This document shows positions 12,513 to 23,226 of a stretch of DNA of 64,000 nt, in pieces. Position 1 is the stretch's first letter; the number at the start of each line of letters is the position of its first letter. Source of the stretch: Ornithodoros turicata (taxonomy: Eukaryota > Arthropoda > Arachnida > Ixodida > Argasidae); contig NC_088205.1 in assembly GCF_037126465.1 (NCBI RefSeq), positions 27,697,482 through 27,761,481 on the forward strand, given 5' to 3'. The notes beneath the pieces are model-generated. The model was not told where the DNA came from and did no database searches. It saw only the letters and a list, made by a program, of their open reading frames with translations. The translations under genes were made by a program, and so were the position numbers.

Positions 12513-13046
12513 ATGACTACGACGACAGCCGGGAATATACCGTGGAGGAAAGCATCAGACAAGTCAAGTGCGTATACTGCTCCCACGGACCGGCAGCCCA
12601 CAACAAGATAAGCGACATTGGTAAGTGCATGCTGCTGTGTTTCTTCTCTCGAAGGCTCAATGTAATTTTCCAGAGCTATAACATGTTCAGGGGAGCTAGG
12701 ACATGTCTCTGCTTCTTGGAACAAGTTGGGGCGCGGCGTATTTGGTGTTTCTCTCTGCTCGTAGCTTCACGCTTTGTTCTTCTTTTTTTTTTTTTTTTGG
12801 CTTTGCTGTATTCCAGTTGTGAACGGTATCGTGTGTTTCCCATAAGACTTCCGACGCGCGACCAACGACACATTTAGCTTCTCGGACATTTGTTTTTACC
12901 ACATTTGGCTTTACCGACGGACTTGTTTCGCGGTTGTTTGTGACTTACTCTTCCTGGGTTTTCCCCAGATCAACGTCACGAGACTTTCAAGCAAAGCGAA
13001 CCTGCGATACAGTCTGATGTTGAGACCGGTCTCCAGATTTCACAAG
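12499..13046 (+). other. Candidate pair of host exons
   Basis: Exon A (about 12,499-12,620) ends at a strong donor, ATTG then GTAAGT. Exon B (12,969-13,046) follows the acceptor TTTTCCCCAG and ends at CAAG then GTATTT. Splicing joins them in one open frame (phase 1 to phase 1) rich in Glu, Gln and Ser with a Cys-x2-Cys in exon A. No in-frame ATG lies upstream of exon A before a stop, so the start is unknown or lost. No family is recognised. An AATAAA at 13,547 lies downstream on the same strand. Confidence 0.3.
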
Positions 13047-13546
13047 GTATTTTCCGTACCACCTATATGTAATGAAACAATCCATGCTTTTTATGACGAG
13101 ACATATCGCGTCACAAATCGTGTTTGATTCGTGCGATCGTTATAGGTTTCCCATTACTGTTTCCAGCATGCACTATCCTCTCAGGGGATTCCGAATGGGC
13201 GCATCCCGAGTGCAGAACAGAAGGAAGCCAACTGTTAGGCACAAAATTTGTCTTTTGAGCCAGAATAGAGGACTGTGATGCCATGGACTATAATTTTGAT
13301 TGTGCTTGCAATGCAGTCAAGCCCTTTTTTTGCATCTCTAGTGCACGCGAGGTGTTCCAGTATACGTGTCGTGTTGTCTGCTTTCTGTTCCGTGTCTCTG
13401 GTTTTATCGTCGTTTTACAATGTACCAGCTCGCCTGCACCCTTGCTCTTCTACCATTCCAGTTCATATCTATTCAGACTGTGAAAGTCACGATGTCTGTG
13501 ACTTCTATAGTATGTTTTCTGTATCAGTCCTTCAAACAACAAAATC

Positions 13547-13552
13547 AATAAA
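13547..13552 (+). terminator. Possible polyadenylation signal
   Basis: AATAAA followed within about 20 nt by a TCTGGTGCTC stretch, a plausible 3' end for the transcript carrying the candidate exons at 12.5-13.05 kb. The link is inferred. Confidence 0.3.
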
Positions 13553-13639
13553 GCATTTAAATATTCTGGTGCTCTCTATTTCGTTTCAGTCTTTTTTTTT
13601 TTTCAATACCACAAGTGAAAAGCTGCTGGTTTCCTTCGC

Positions 13640-14453
13640 TGTACGAAGTGCGGTTAAGCCCCTTTTAGAGTCATTGAGGAGTCCATGGCTGGCACAGTAG
13701 CGACATACTTAAGGACGTGTAGAATTGCATATAATTCTGCTGCGGTGGCCGATGTTGGATGGACAAGCGAACGGAGTGTTGTATGCCACAGCTTGGAATG
13801 CAGAAAGCGAAGGTTGACCCAGTTGGGGTTGTCGACGCGTCAGCAAATATGTGTTTGACTTCTCTGTAGTTCTCTAGAGTTTGACTTCAAGGGTAAGTTG
13901 TCGCACGACTTGAGGAGCAGTGACTTTCTTAGATGTTAGGCCTGGTATTTCCACGCACACAATTAGTTGTCTCTGGGTTCATGGTGGGGCAGTCCGGCAT
14001 GGACTATGGACGGAATTTCGCGCCTGAGAGGCATAACTTGCTGATGGACACCCGAATGAGAACGCCGACGGACTGCGTATACTAGCGGGTGCCTCCTGTG
14101 ACGTGTTTCGAGACTAGTGAAATGTCGAAGCGCTTCTATCATGTGGAGGGTCGGTACGTTCGATTCCCGTGCTTCAGCCAAGGCCGGCAGGTTCGGCGTA
14201 GCGCTTGGTACACCGAGGTAAATCTTCACGCTCTTTGTCCGGACACGCTGTAGGTAAGTTTTTTTAAGATGTCGCAGGGAGACCATGAAGAACGGGTAAG
14301 TGGTACAACTTCTGTGGAATGACAGACGCGTGAAGCCCAAGCATAGAGTGGCATATGGCTCCCCATTGTGTCCCAGAAAGGTAATGGAGAACGTTCATCC
14401 TATAGCGTCAGCTCGATCTTATAATTCTAGGATAATCTACAGTCAAGCATAAT
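13640..14453 (-). pseudogene. LINE ORF2 remnant: end of RT and RNase H
   Basis: Minus-strand frames give the C-terminal part of a non-LTR retrotransposon polymerase. About 13,963-14,448 covers the thumb region (a YLGVP motif and downstream helical repeats). About 13,660-13,935 holds an RNase H domain with FADAS in the place of the usual TDGS and TAAELYAIL carrying the Glu residue. Frames shift at least twice, so it is dead. The upstream half of the RT, with YVDDI, is at 24,431-24,735 and is separated from this piece only by the BEL/Pao insertion. RNase H stops near 13,640 without its last motif. Confidence 0.75.
14449..14453. repeat. Target-site duplication of the BEL/Pao element, left copy
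   Basis: ATAAT directly before the LTR, matching ATAAT at 24,426-24,430. Five-bp duplications are usual for LTR retrotransposons of this group. Confidence 0.85.
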
Positions 14454-14587
14454 TGTAGAGGAAGAGCCAGGCGAGCGGAGCCAGAGCAAAACGTTTACTG
14501 AGCAAAACCCAAAAGAATAATAATAAACGCCCTCTTAGCTCGGGGATTAGCACGAGCCCAGCTGTTCACCCACCATCTTCCTTAACA
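14454..14587 (-). repeat. 3' LTR of the BEL/Pao element
   Basis: 134 bp, TGTAGAGG...TTAACA on the plus strand, about 93-95 percent identical by eye to 24,293-24,425. A purine-rich tract (GGACGGGGGAG, minus strand, 14,598-14,588) sits immediately before it as a polypurine tract should. Confidence 0.85.
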
Positions 14588-14921
14588 CTCCCCCGTCCGA
14601 TGAGTCCCAGTTGCTGTCTTGAGCGTGCACGATCGTACAAGTCGATCACGTCCAGTTTGAAGCTCCTGCACTCTTGCTAGCTTCCAGAACATCCTTGGTT
14701 GCCGCTGATCTGCCAGTAGTACGAGTTGATGCAATTGAACGCTGTTGGAGGTTGCATGTCGACTCAGGTTTGCAGATCTAAGCTGTAGCAAGTAGTCCTT
14801 GCCCAACTGCTTCCAGTATGCAGTGAGGAGCCTTTCCTTCGCTTGAAGCACTTCCAATGGTTCGGCGTCTACGCTGTCTGACGTCTCTTAATTGGCGGCG
14901 ACGCCGTGAGTCGCTTCCCCA
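14588..14921 (-). pseudogene. BEL/Pao integrase C-terminal domain (DUF5641-like)
   Basis: Minus-strand sequence around 14,590-14,870 encodes the C-terminal module of BEL/Pao integrases: a helix with LLTAYWKQLGKDYL, a strand region and a PRMFWKLARVQEL segment. Upstream toward 14,921 a GKRLTA motif appears in another frame, showing at least one frameshift. The coding sequence resumes on the far side of the DNA transposon at 19,882 with the WWGGFWERMV region. In a working element this module helps bind the cDNA and target. Confidence 0.8.
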
Positions 14922-15045
14922 CACTCTAAGAAAAAAAGGAGTAAAACGGGGAGTAATTGCAGCTTCTACTCCCCTAGTCTGCAATTACTCCCCATTTTAG
15001 TCCCCTAACCCAACATTTAGTCCCGACATTTACTCCCCAGGACTG
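14922..15045. repeat. Left terminal/subterminal repeat region of the ISL2EU-like element
   Basis: The terminal 18 bp matches the right end. It is followed by several copies, in both orientations, of a short GGGGAGTAA/TTACTCCCC motif, likely transposase binding sites by analogy with other DNA transposons. Confidence 0.7.
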
Positions 15046-15375
15046 CAAATTGTCACTACACTTCGCGAATGGTCTCCTGAATGCAACAGTCTACGTAAGT
15101 ATGTGCCCTTGGTCAATTTGAACGACATAAGGCTGTATAACTCAGACAACGTAGCAATTTTCCAGCCACACAGAATAAGAAAGAGTTGGCTCATCTTTCT
15201 TCGCAAATTGTGCCCTAGTATGGCGCAAGATTTTATATCACTCGATATATCACCGTTGACGGTTTGCTTCAAAGTATCTTCATGCATGCGCACCAATAGG
15301 TGAATGTAGAGTTTCGAAATCTGTAGGCAACCCTGTGCTCCACCGCTTCCGGTTCGAAATTCTCACCGCCGCCGC

Positions 15376-17456
15376 ATGGCTATGGCTGCAGGAAGGTGAG
15401 TAATCTTTAAAAAAAAGAATAATAAAGAAAAGAACGATGTTTAAATGGCGCACGGGACAGTCAACAGCGGAAATTTATAACTGCTCCCAGTAAAAGTGGC
15501 AGCACCGCAGCTTTTTTGGGCACAGCACTGCAGTCGTGAACGGCTGTGTGTGCTTGGGCGTAGCGTGAACGCAGTTATTTGACTGATGTATGTGTGTATA
15601 AGCGATCAAGAGGGACATGACTAGTTCGTTTGCAGTGATATAATAGCCACCCAGCCATGTTCGCACATTCAATGCGGTTGAGCTCGGCTGAAAGCGTCCC
15701 GATGCGCACATCGGTGTTTTGTGTAACAGTTGGTTCAAGTTTACCGCTTTTCTGCGCAGCTTTTTGCAAGTGGTGAAGTACAAGGAGTTATCCTACACAG
15801 ACTGTGCAGACCTGTGGCCACGGATAACATACGACGACATTAATGAATATTTCATTAATAAGCTTGGCCACGATAAGAGGAAGATGGAGGCCTACAAGTC
15901 AATGGAAGCGTACCACTATGTTAAAAGCGGCGAGTGCTACTTCTTAGCGTTTCCAGGTTTCTGGGAAGAGTGGATATTAATAAGGTTGCTAACCAACAGG
16001 TAAAGTACACAACATCACCATAGCCACTGTCAACAACAAAGTAGTGCTGAGAGGGGTTGTCAGCCCCTCACAACGATCGGGCATGGTGTACACATGCTGG
16101 GTTGCTGCAGAACATGATGGGGAGATTGTGGATGCATCTTGCTCTTGTATGGCTGGGTAAGCTGGTGTAACACAGTATAGCAAGCGTTTCTTTATTAATC
16201 ATGTTGTTACATAAAATATCCTGTATACTTTCAGGTTGGGTGAAGTGTGCAGCCACTGTGCTGCGATATGCTTCACTGTTGAGGCAACACACAGAGAGAA
16301 CTCGCAGCTGCCAGCACCTACAGATCTCCCATGCCAGTGGCTGGCACCACGCCTGAAACAGGTATTGACATTAACTTAAACAGGTTGCACATCCTACAGT
16401 GATTTTTACTCAACTAGATTCCACCTCAGCAAGCGCGGCAGCTAGACTATAGGCGACCTCGATGGTGGTCAGCAAAACGAAACCGTAATGCTACTGAAGA
16501 TTCCACCATAGAATTTCCAGACGATAAGTTCGAAGCTTTTGTGTCACAAATACGAACAGTAAGTGACCAAATTTCTGAGCCCACCCTATTTTTGGTCTAA
16601 TAACTGCCTCAACGTTTAGGTCGCACCAGAGGCACGGCTGTTCACACTCATTGATATCAACCAAGCAGCCGCTACGCAACCAAGCACGCAGACTCAGGCC
16701 AGTGGCGATTTCATCATTTCGCCTACAAGTCCCTTGAGCTCACTCAACATATGCGTCGAGCTAGACAATATTAAAATATCAAGAAGAGATGCGGAAGAAA
16801 TAGAAAAACTCACGAGACTACAGCGGAAGAGTCCAGCCTGGTTTGCACACAGAAAAGGCAGGATAACAGCATCAATATTCAAGGACGTATGTGCATCCAA
16901 ACAGGTCAAAGTGTCATCGCTGCTGCAAAAAAATTTTTGTTCCCAAAACATTAGAAGTCCTGCCATTTATTATGGTATTGAAAACGAAGCAAGGGCAAAA
17001 GACTCCCTATTTGCTCTGTTGTCACAGCATCATGCCAATGGAAGGATAGAAGATTGTGGGCTCATGATCAGCCCGAGGTACCCTTATTTGGGATGCAGCC
17101 CAGACGGAGTATACTACTGCGACTGCCACGAACCAGCACTGGTTGAAGTAAAGTGCCTATACACAATGAGAGACGCTGACCCAACAACACTCGCTGAAAA
17201 TGGACAGAACCAAAAGGATTTTTGCCTAACAAGGGATGGAACCCTAAAGCAAAGTCACAGATACTACTACCAGGTACAAGCCCAACTGCACTTGAACCTT
17301 GTGGACAGCAAGCGTTGCTACTTTTTCCTTTTTGTGGAACGTGGTGGACACCTTGTGGAGGTTGAGCGCGACGAAGAGTTTATGATGTGCCATGAAAGCA
17401 GTGTGAGAGCTTTCTTCACCGACATTGTGCTCCCACGACTAGTTAGTGGGTTTTAA
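15376..17456 (+). CDS. SWIM zinc finger plus YqaJ-type nuclease protein of the transposon
   Basis: Gene model of six exons: 15,376-15,395; 15,760-15,956; 16,000-16,156; 16,235-16,361; 16,418-16,558; 16,620-17,456. Phases agree and give 492 codons plus stop. The start ATG follows GCCGCC. Residues about 119-131 form a SWIM finger (CSC, seven residues, CSH) split by an intron. The C-terminal half is a YqaJ/exonuclease-like PD-(D/E)xK fold: SPAWFAHRKGRITAS, then SPDG (Asp about 376), VEVKC (Glu 390, Lys 392) and a downstream YYYQVQAQL. Such proteins are the second product of ISL2EU elements; the nuclease may process ends or gaps during transposition, but the exact job is not established. The 43-nt intron 2 has an ordinary acceptor and a weak GTTTCT donor, the least certain junction. 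It ends 135 bp from the oppositely oriented transposase gene. Confidence 0.8.
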
Positions 17457-17591
17457 GTCATAGTAAAACAGTGTACAGCCAAATCATTTCACTGCTAATC
17501 ATTTACTTGCAAGATCTTACCTGTAACTTGCCTGCTTATTTGCTTACCTGCATTCTTGATCCACACAGAGATGGTCACCTGTAACGACAAC

Positions 17592-19594
17592 CTAATTTGC
17601 TCTTATCAGTGGCCGTGTGAGGTTGGTTAACCCTGCCACAACAGTAAGGATACTGTCGAAATATGGAACAAGTGTGTGTGGGACATGGCCTGTCATGATA
17701 CGCCACTTCTTCAAATTTCCAATAGCTCGTTCCACAATAATCCTACAGGAGGATATCCTTCTGGATGTTGTGACCTCGTGATGTGGTAACTGCTCTTTGT
17801 TCCTTGTTGATGCAGGTGTGATTAGGCGAGCTCCTCTTTGAAAAAATGCCTCGTGGAGCTGGAAGCCCCTGTCAGCAAGGACTTGATCGCCCTCTCTGAT
17901 TACATCAAGTAGTCCTGTAAAAAGTAGAACCATTGTTTACCAGAGTAAAACCCACCGTGGGTGTCACAGTGACATCGAGGCTATGTCAGGGAAAAATTGT
18001 TTACCACTGTCTAGAGTTAGCTGCCTGTCTGATATCCGTCCCCCGTAAACTTTGGAAATGAGTGTTACTGCTCCGTGAGGGTTGACGCACACTAGAAATT
18101 TCAGTGTGCTGGTCTGTTTATAATTACTCCAGACCTCTTGTTGAGTTTTCATATTTAGTGGCCTACAAAGAAAGCCAACCATCAGAGTTTATCAACATTA
18201 CTTCGCATGATGCCCAATAATATCAGCTCCAATAACACAAGTATACACCAAAATTGTGTAAACAAATTTTTAAAAATTGGTAAAGAATGATACCCTGTTC
18301 ACTCACCTGGAAACAGGAATCTCTGAGCAGTCAATTATGGCTCTTAGGTTTGGAAAATGTTCACGTTCCTTTTCTGTCAACCAGCTCTGTGCAACACGTG
18401 GCTCAGGGAAAACAATGAGCCGTTTACAGAGGGAAGCCACTGTTCTGAGCCAACATTTAAACATACTGCTAGCAGTGTGCTCGGATACTCCAAACCTGAA
18501 CGCGAGGTCTTTGAATGTCGTCCCTATACGGAGCTTTATAAGAAATAAAAGAAGCTGCTGAGAGTGCGTCAGGCATTTTGAGCTGTCACGAATTACAGGT
18601 GAGACGGTGGTAAGTACAGCAAAGAAGACCGGTTTCGATAGACCTGAAAAGTTGCAGAGGGATTTCTTTTTACTGTGCTACACCTGTCTTGCATAAGTGG
18701 CACGTACCTGTGTAGAACAATGCTTGATCATCATTCATGTGCTCTACATCAAACTGTGCATTCAATTTCCTAGTTAGAGTTGCAACTCTCTCCTGTAGAG
18801 TACTGACTGTCCCCCGCAGTACCTCGTTCTCTTCTTGCAAGCAGGAACAACTTGCACACAAGGCGAGTGCGTCTGTCTGGACAGCTGATGACAAAAAAAG
18901 AAAGAAAAAAACTGTCGCGATCAAACAGGTGGAAACTTCGCTGTCGTTTAACAGGTTGAAGGCCCAAACCTTTAGCCTGAGTCAATGCGATGTCGCCCAT
19001 GTTATCGTCGATACTGGTATCGTCGGTACATGCAGTATTGCCATAATCAGTGCCCAGAATCCCTACTTCGGCTTCCCCATCGAGCCTGGGATGCTGCTGA
19101 GCAGCTGCAGCTTCTCGCTTATGCATTATGCGCATGTGGCGTTCATAACTGTACAACAAGACATGACACTGCATAAAGTGGACTACACAGAACAGATGAA
19201 AAAGTTACCATTAAGCTTACCGCTTAGCTTTTCGTTCAGCCCGGGTCTCGGACTCTCTATCGTGTCGGAACACTGATGGCACGTAATCCACATGCGACGG
19301 ATCATCGCTTCGCATCCCTGCATAATAACGGAAGATTTCACGCTTTACTTGCGTGCATCACACCCAATGCGCTCCGATTTAAAGTGCTTCAAAAATTGAG
19401 AAAAACCTACTTGTCACGAAGTGCATCTCACAGATGCGCGCGCCTACACCAGGCATCCACAGACGGCCGCCGGCTTTTTTTCGGTTTATGGCTACAGCCC
19501 AGCGCATTCGTCTTGCTTTCTCCCATGGAACCCGAAACATTTTATGTCCCTTGACAGACGAGTTAGAGCACCCGTATGCAGAACATCCGACCAT
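17592..19594 (-). CDS. THAP-domain DDE transposase (DDE_Tnp_4 type)
   Basis: Seven exons (minus): 19,411-19,594; 19,221-19,317; 18,970-19,148; 18,708-18,884; 18,307-18,643; 18,005-18,162; 17,592-17,914. All have GT-AG borders and consistent phases, summing to 1,455 nt, or 484 aa plus stop. Residues 1 to about 82 are a C2CH THAP finger (GCSAYGC, RW, ICEMHF), the DNA-binding module. A leucine-rich coiled coil (LQEENEVLRGTVSTLQERV) lies near 165-195. The DDE_Tnp_4 catalytic domain has Asp in IIDCSEI (about 317), WSNYKQ and YGGRISD, Asp in VLADRGF (about 390) and Glu in IVERAIGNLKKW. All three acidic residues are present. It should cut and join the element ends in the nucleus. Length and domain order fit THAP-carrying Harbinger-superfamily transposases. 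Exon 3-4 splicing is the least certain. Confidence 0.85.
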
Positions 19595-19737
19595 AGTGAG
19601 ACAAGGGAACGAGATGAACACAGACGCGATACATGCGCATTGCCAAATCTCGAACCGGAAGTACTGAGTCACGTGGGATGAACTGGCTCGCTACGTCACT
19701 GCCGGCGAAAACGACATCCACCTATTTTGTACCCGGG

Positions 19738-19881
19738 ACTCTTACAACAGCGCGTGAAATGCGGTCTTCACTCTGTGGCATTCATTTACTTCCGTGCATT
19801 TACTCCCGAAAGGGACTATTTTTTGTGGCAATGCAATTACTCCCCAAAAGGAGTAAAAGTACCCCTTTTTTTCTTAGAGTG
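19738..19881. repeat. Right terminal/subterminal repeat region of the ISL2EU-like element
   Basis: Reverse complement starts CACTCTAAGAAAAAAAGG like the left end and then carries GGAGTAA repeats near 19,780-19,860. The ATG of the transposase is about 290 bp inside this end, so the promoter should lie here. Confidence 0.7.
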
Positions 19882-20103
19882 CAGTATTAGATGCGACGGA
19901 GACAAAGCTTGGGTGTCGCCAGGACATTTTTGTCAATGGCCGTGAGTTGACGATCGCTTCGACCTCTGTTAACACGGTCAGCAACTGTTGAAAGTCTAGC
20001 TGACTTCGACGGAGTGTTCTTCTGAGAGCATCTTTAACTGAGCGTACCATACGCTCCCAGAAACCTCCCCACCAGGCGGCACGTTCGGCAATAAACTCCC
20101 ATG
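19882..20103 (-). pseudogene. BEL/Pao integrase, post-catalytic part
   Basis: In one open minus frame: WEFIAERAAWWGGFWERMV (the hallmark after the integrase core), then LRRTLRRSQLDFQQLLTVL and EAIVNSRPLT. The frame is cut by the DNA transposon at 19,881. Immediately upstream the expected catalytic core is missing. Confidence 0.85.
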
Positions 20104-20487
20104 TTATTCGTGCTTATGTCGCATACCCCCGTACCGCTTGGAACTGATTCAACAGCAAGGCAGGAAGCTCTCGAGTGGCTGAGCGGCTCTAGTCGCAGTA
20201 GTCCATCGTTATCCTGGTAATTGCGAAAATTCTCGAGATGCGAGGACCTTACTGTAAGGAGCTTTGTCTGAGTAGCCTTGATCCAGTACCGCTCTGATGA
20301 CACCATTTCTTCAGTAGAGAGAGGACCAGTTTTCTTGACGTTTGACCGCTTCGAGTTGTGTACGTAGCGCAGTATCCATGCGGTGACTTTAAGAAGTCGA
20401 GCGGCACTACTGAAACGTTCGGGTGAAAGCAAATGTGCTGTGCAGCTGACCAAAGCCACATGAGCGTCCAAACATTCCTCGCCTCCT
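20104..20487 (-). pseudogene. BEL/Pao pol, RNase H to integrase junction with core deletion
   Basis: Minus frames encode SAARLLKVTAWILR and a GPLSTEE...YWIKATQ segment that normally precedes the integrase zinc finger, then a short EGL/RLE-like stretch. The sequence then passes directly to the WEFIAER motif. The H2C2 finger and most of the DDE core (about 200 residues in intact relatives) are absent, so this copy cannot integrate itself. Confidence 0.75.
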
Positions 20488-21040
20488 TCAGTATGATCTG
20501 GAACTGCAGTGTGCGGCCATAACTCTGGCTCGCTCAGCCATCGTGGGCCTTTCCATCAAACTCAGCCCACGCAGCTCATGCCCCTTAATCCCTCTCGTGA
20601 GAAAATCTGCCGGATTCTCTTCACCAGGACAATGACGCCATTTTTCAGGAGAAGTCAGCTCATGTATCTGGTGCACCCGGTTTGCCACGTAGGTCTTCCA
20701 TCTGGATGCCGATCCCTTGGTCCAATGCAAGGTGAAAGGAATCTGTCCGGCATACATAATCGAACTCTGTCTGCAAAGCAGTGGATACAAAGCGATATAA
20801 TCTGGCAGCAAGAAGAGCTGCTGTGAGTTCAAGCCTCGGAAGTGTCTGGCGCTTGAGTGATGAGGCTCTGCTTTTGCTAAGTAGAAATGTCATGCCTTGA
20901 GAACCGTTGTCTGAAAAATGCTCGAGGTAGACTACCGCACCATATGCCCTTGGGCTGGCGTCTGCGAAAATATGCAACTTCCGCAGCCTGTCAGCGAATG
21001 AGTGGTTCGCTACCACCCTAGAAACAGATATATGTTGCAA
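20488..21040 (-). pseudogene. BEL/Pao RNase H region
   Basis: LHIFADASPRAYGAVVYLE opens the RNase H-like domain, with FLLSKSR, LPRLELTAALLAARL, and later WTKGSASRWKTYVANRV and WRHCPGEENPADFLTRGI. These are typical of BEL/Pao pol. The frame changes near 20,700, so the product would be truncated. Confidence 0.85.
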
Positions 21041-21385
21041 CTCCGCGACTCCTTTGCACCACCCTCCCCACTCTGCATCGATGTCTGAAGGTAACGGATC
21101 ATTCCATTGCAGTCCTGCCTCTCAAATCTTCTGGAGCATGATCTTGCCAGAAATAGTGAAGGGTCCTAACAGGCCAAATGGGTCATAAATCCTGGAAATG
21201 GTCTGCAGTACATGTCTCTTGACGCTCTCCTTTTCCGTCATGGAGTTAAGGACAGAAGCAACTGAACATCGTAACTGATCATGTTGAAGATCCCATATGA
21301 CCCCCAGAACCTTCTTCGTCTGATTCTGTGTAGTCTCCGTTGTAGAGTTCCCATTTCAAACATCTCTCGTAGAAGTGCCTTGTCG
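21041..21385 (-). pseudogene. BEL/Pao pol between RT and RNase H
   Basis: Degenerate minus frames encode SISRIYDPFGLLGPFTISGKIMLQ-like sequence (the conserved DPLGL region of BEL pol) and an EWGGW segment. In-frame stops occur, for example near 21,120. Confidence 0.7.
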
Positions 21386-22289
21386 TTAGTGACCCAACTT
21401 TATCTTCATGCCGGCCGCTTCGAATATGCTCAGGGTTTCCTCATGAAGTGTCCTGGCATTTTCTGATGTGCTGACACTGACCACTAAATCGTCCACGTAA
21501 AAGGATTGCTCCAAGAGCGTAGCAGTCTGCAGGTAATCCTCCTCTGCTTGCTGTAAATGATGCTGAATGGTCGCGGACAGCAGGAACGGACTAGATCGTA
21601 CTCCGAAGGGCACTCGTGTCATGCGCCATGTCTCAATAGACGATAAAGGCTGTCCTGCGATCGGCGTCGAAGTGTACCATAGGAAGCGCAGAGCGTCTGT
21701 ATCCTGTTTGTGAAGTGCAATCTGCAAGAAAGCTTTCTCGATGTCTGCCACCATGCCTATGCGATGCATTCGAAACCTTAAGAGCAGAGAAAGTTTGGAC
21801 CGGCGTGCAGAACCTGGTTCAGGGATAGAAAACCCGGAGCACTCAATCGATGAGGCGTCCGAATACAATTCTAAATTTCGTAGTTTCTCTCTCGCGTCTG
21901 ATAACTGCATGATGTGGCATGTAATACTCCGGGAGAGCAACAGGTGATGGTGATGCAGCATCAATACCGCCGGCATGACTGTTAATGATATACTGTCGTA
22001 TCACCTAATCGTATTCGTTCATGTCCTCTTGATCTCTCAAAAGAGTACGGGTGGCGCTGCGTAAACGCTGCTCCGCTACAGCCTTGTTTCCCAGTCGTGA
22101 GACGAGGTCTTCATTCAACAACAGGCGCACTGTATAACGACCATCTTCAAATCTGGTTGTGTCCCGAAACCTCTGGAAAACTTCATGCTTCTTGCCATCC
22201 GACTCTTCACTGTCAACAATACCAAGGTGCTCTAACTCCCAGAAACGCAGTGGAGACATCGTCGTGGTCAACGCTGGACAGTTGCACAT
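21386..22289 (-). pseudogene. BEL/Pao reverse transcriptase
   Basis: Upstream FWELEHLGIVDSEESD and a YTVRLL segment lead into the RT. The domain includes RMHRIGMVADIEKAFLQIAL with its catalytic Asp, RVPFGVRSSPFLLSATI, and the active-site SFYVDDLVV about residue 160 of the local frame. Frames break near 21,980-22,010. The catalytic Asp residues are present, but the polyprotein is not continuous. Confidence 0.88.
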
Positions 22290-23226
22290 GTAGGGCGTTA
22301 GCCTCGTAACCTAATTGCTTTCCCGTAGGTCCTTGTAGCGTCCATCTGAAAGTGGTTTCCATGCCGGTGAGATTGTCACGAACTCGTACTTGTCTCCCTG
22401 TGACAACGGACCCATAGAAATCTGCTCCTACTAGTATCAGGATTTCAGGTGACGCTTCAGCGAACGTAGCTTCATCTGCTAAAGACATTCCCTCGGACTT
22501 CAGCTGTGCAAGACATTTCCGGTCAATATTAGGAAGGTTGCCGATGCAGATTTCTGGTATCTCAGCTTCAATACAAACTTCCTCGGAAGTATACTGCGAC
22601 CGAAGCCTGACTTTCACCCTACGATGCAACGATTCGGTTCCAGCCTTGCCTACCGTATTGATTACCAAATGCTCTTTCCCAACCGTCGGTAATGGCAACT
22701 TCCTACACAGTGCTCGCTTAACGAAACTTCTTTGACTTCCCCCATCTATGAGGATCCGGACGTACTCCTTTCCTCCGGCCGCGCAAACGATTACTTGTGC
22801 AGTCTGCAGCAGGACTATGTCCTGTCGCAAACCTGTACGTTGCTGCGTGCCACTTGCGAGTACCGTCCCTCCAGACCTTGGTACTGTACTCTTCTGCTTG
22901 CACAGCACAGTTAAGTGTCGTCCATTACATTTTCTGCATTTGAGGCTACGAAATGATCGGCGAACCTTTGCTGTATGATACTGCTTGCCGCAGCGGAAGC
23001 ATCTGTGGCTGCTACGAAGCCTTTCTTCTAACTCTGCCACATTTGCTTGTAAGTTGCAATTCAGCATCTCGTGATCATTCCTGCAAAAGAAACAGGGCTC
23101 CGTCTTGTCACGAGTGGTAGTCGCTTTTCTGGCTTCGACGCCAAGAGCCGGACGACAGTCTTTCAGAAGAAGTTTGCCGTAACTTCCTCTGGTTCGTCGG
23201 AATATGCCTCCTCGTGTCGTAGACAC
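22290..23226 (-). pseudogene. BEL/Pao zinc knuckles and aspartic protease
   Basis: A long open minus frame has CFFCRNDHEMLNC (CCHC knuckle) and CFRCGKQYHT, whose last Cys appears to be replaced. The retropepsin-like DUF1758 domain follows with ILIDGGSQRSFV, where the usual D-S/T-G-S reads D-G-G-S, a change likely to impair activity. Then come GVQ-type strands and ILVGADFYGSVV, the second conserved protease region. It is the longest intact frame of the retroelement. Confidence 0.85.

Larger units (their letters stand above)
14922..19881. mobile_element. ISL2EU-like (Harbinger superfamily) DNA transposon, apparently complete
   Basis: Ends are inverted: CACTCTAAGAAAAAAAGG at 14,922 and the reverse complement at 19,881, followed on both sides by subterminal GGGGAGTAAT-type repeats. 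It is flanked by CA on both sides (14,920-14,921 and 19,882-19,883), a possible 2-bp target duplication. It carries two convergent genes: a SWIM/YqaJ-domain protein (plus) and a THAP-DDE transposase (minus). Pairing of a DDE transposase with a YqaJ-type nuclease protein is known for the ISL2EU group. All predicted exons join without internal stops, so this copy may be autonomous. It sits inside the BEL/Pao integrase region. Confidence 0.85.

Noticed and set aside
18277..19276. Plus-strand frames of 94 and 179 codons
   Set aside because: They are antisense to transposase exons and introns that have clear domain and splice support.
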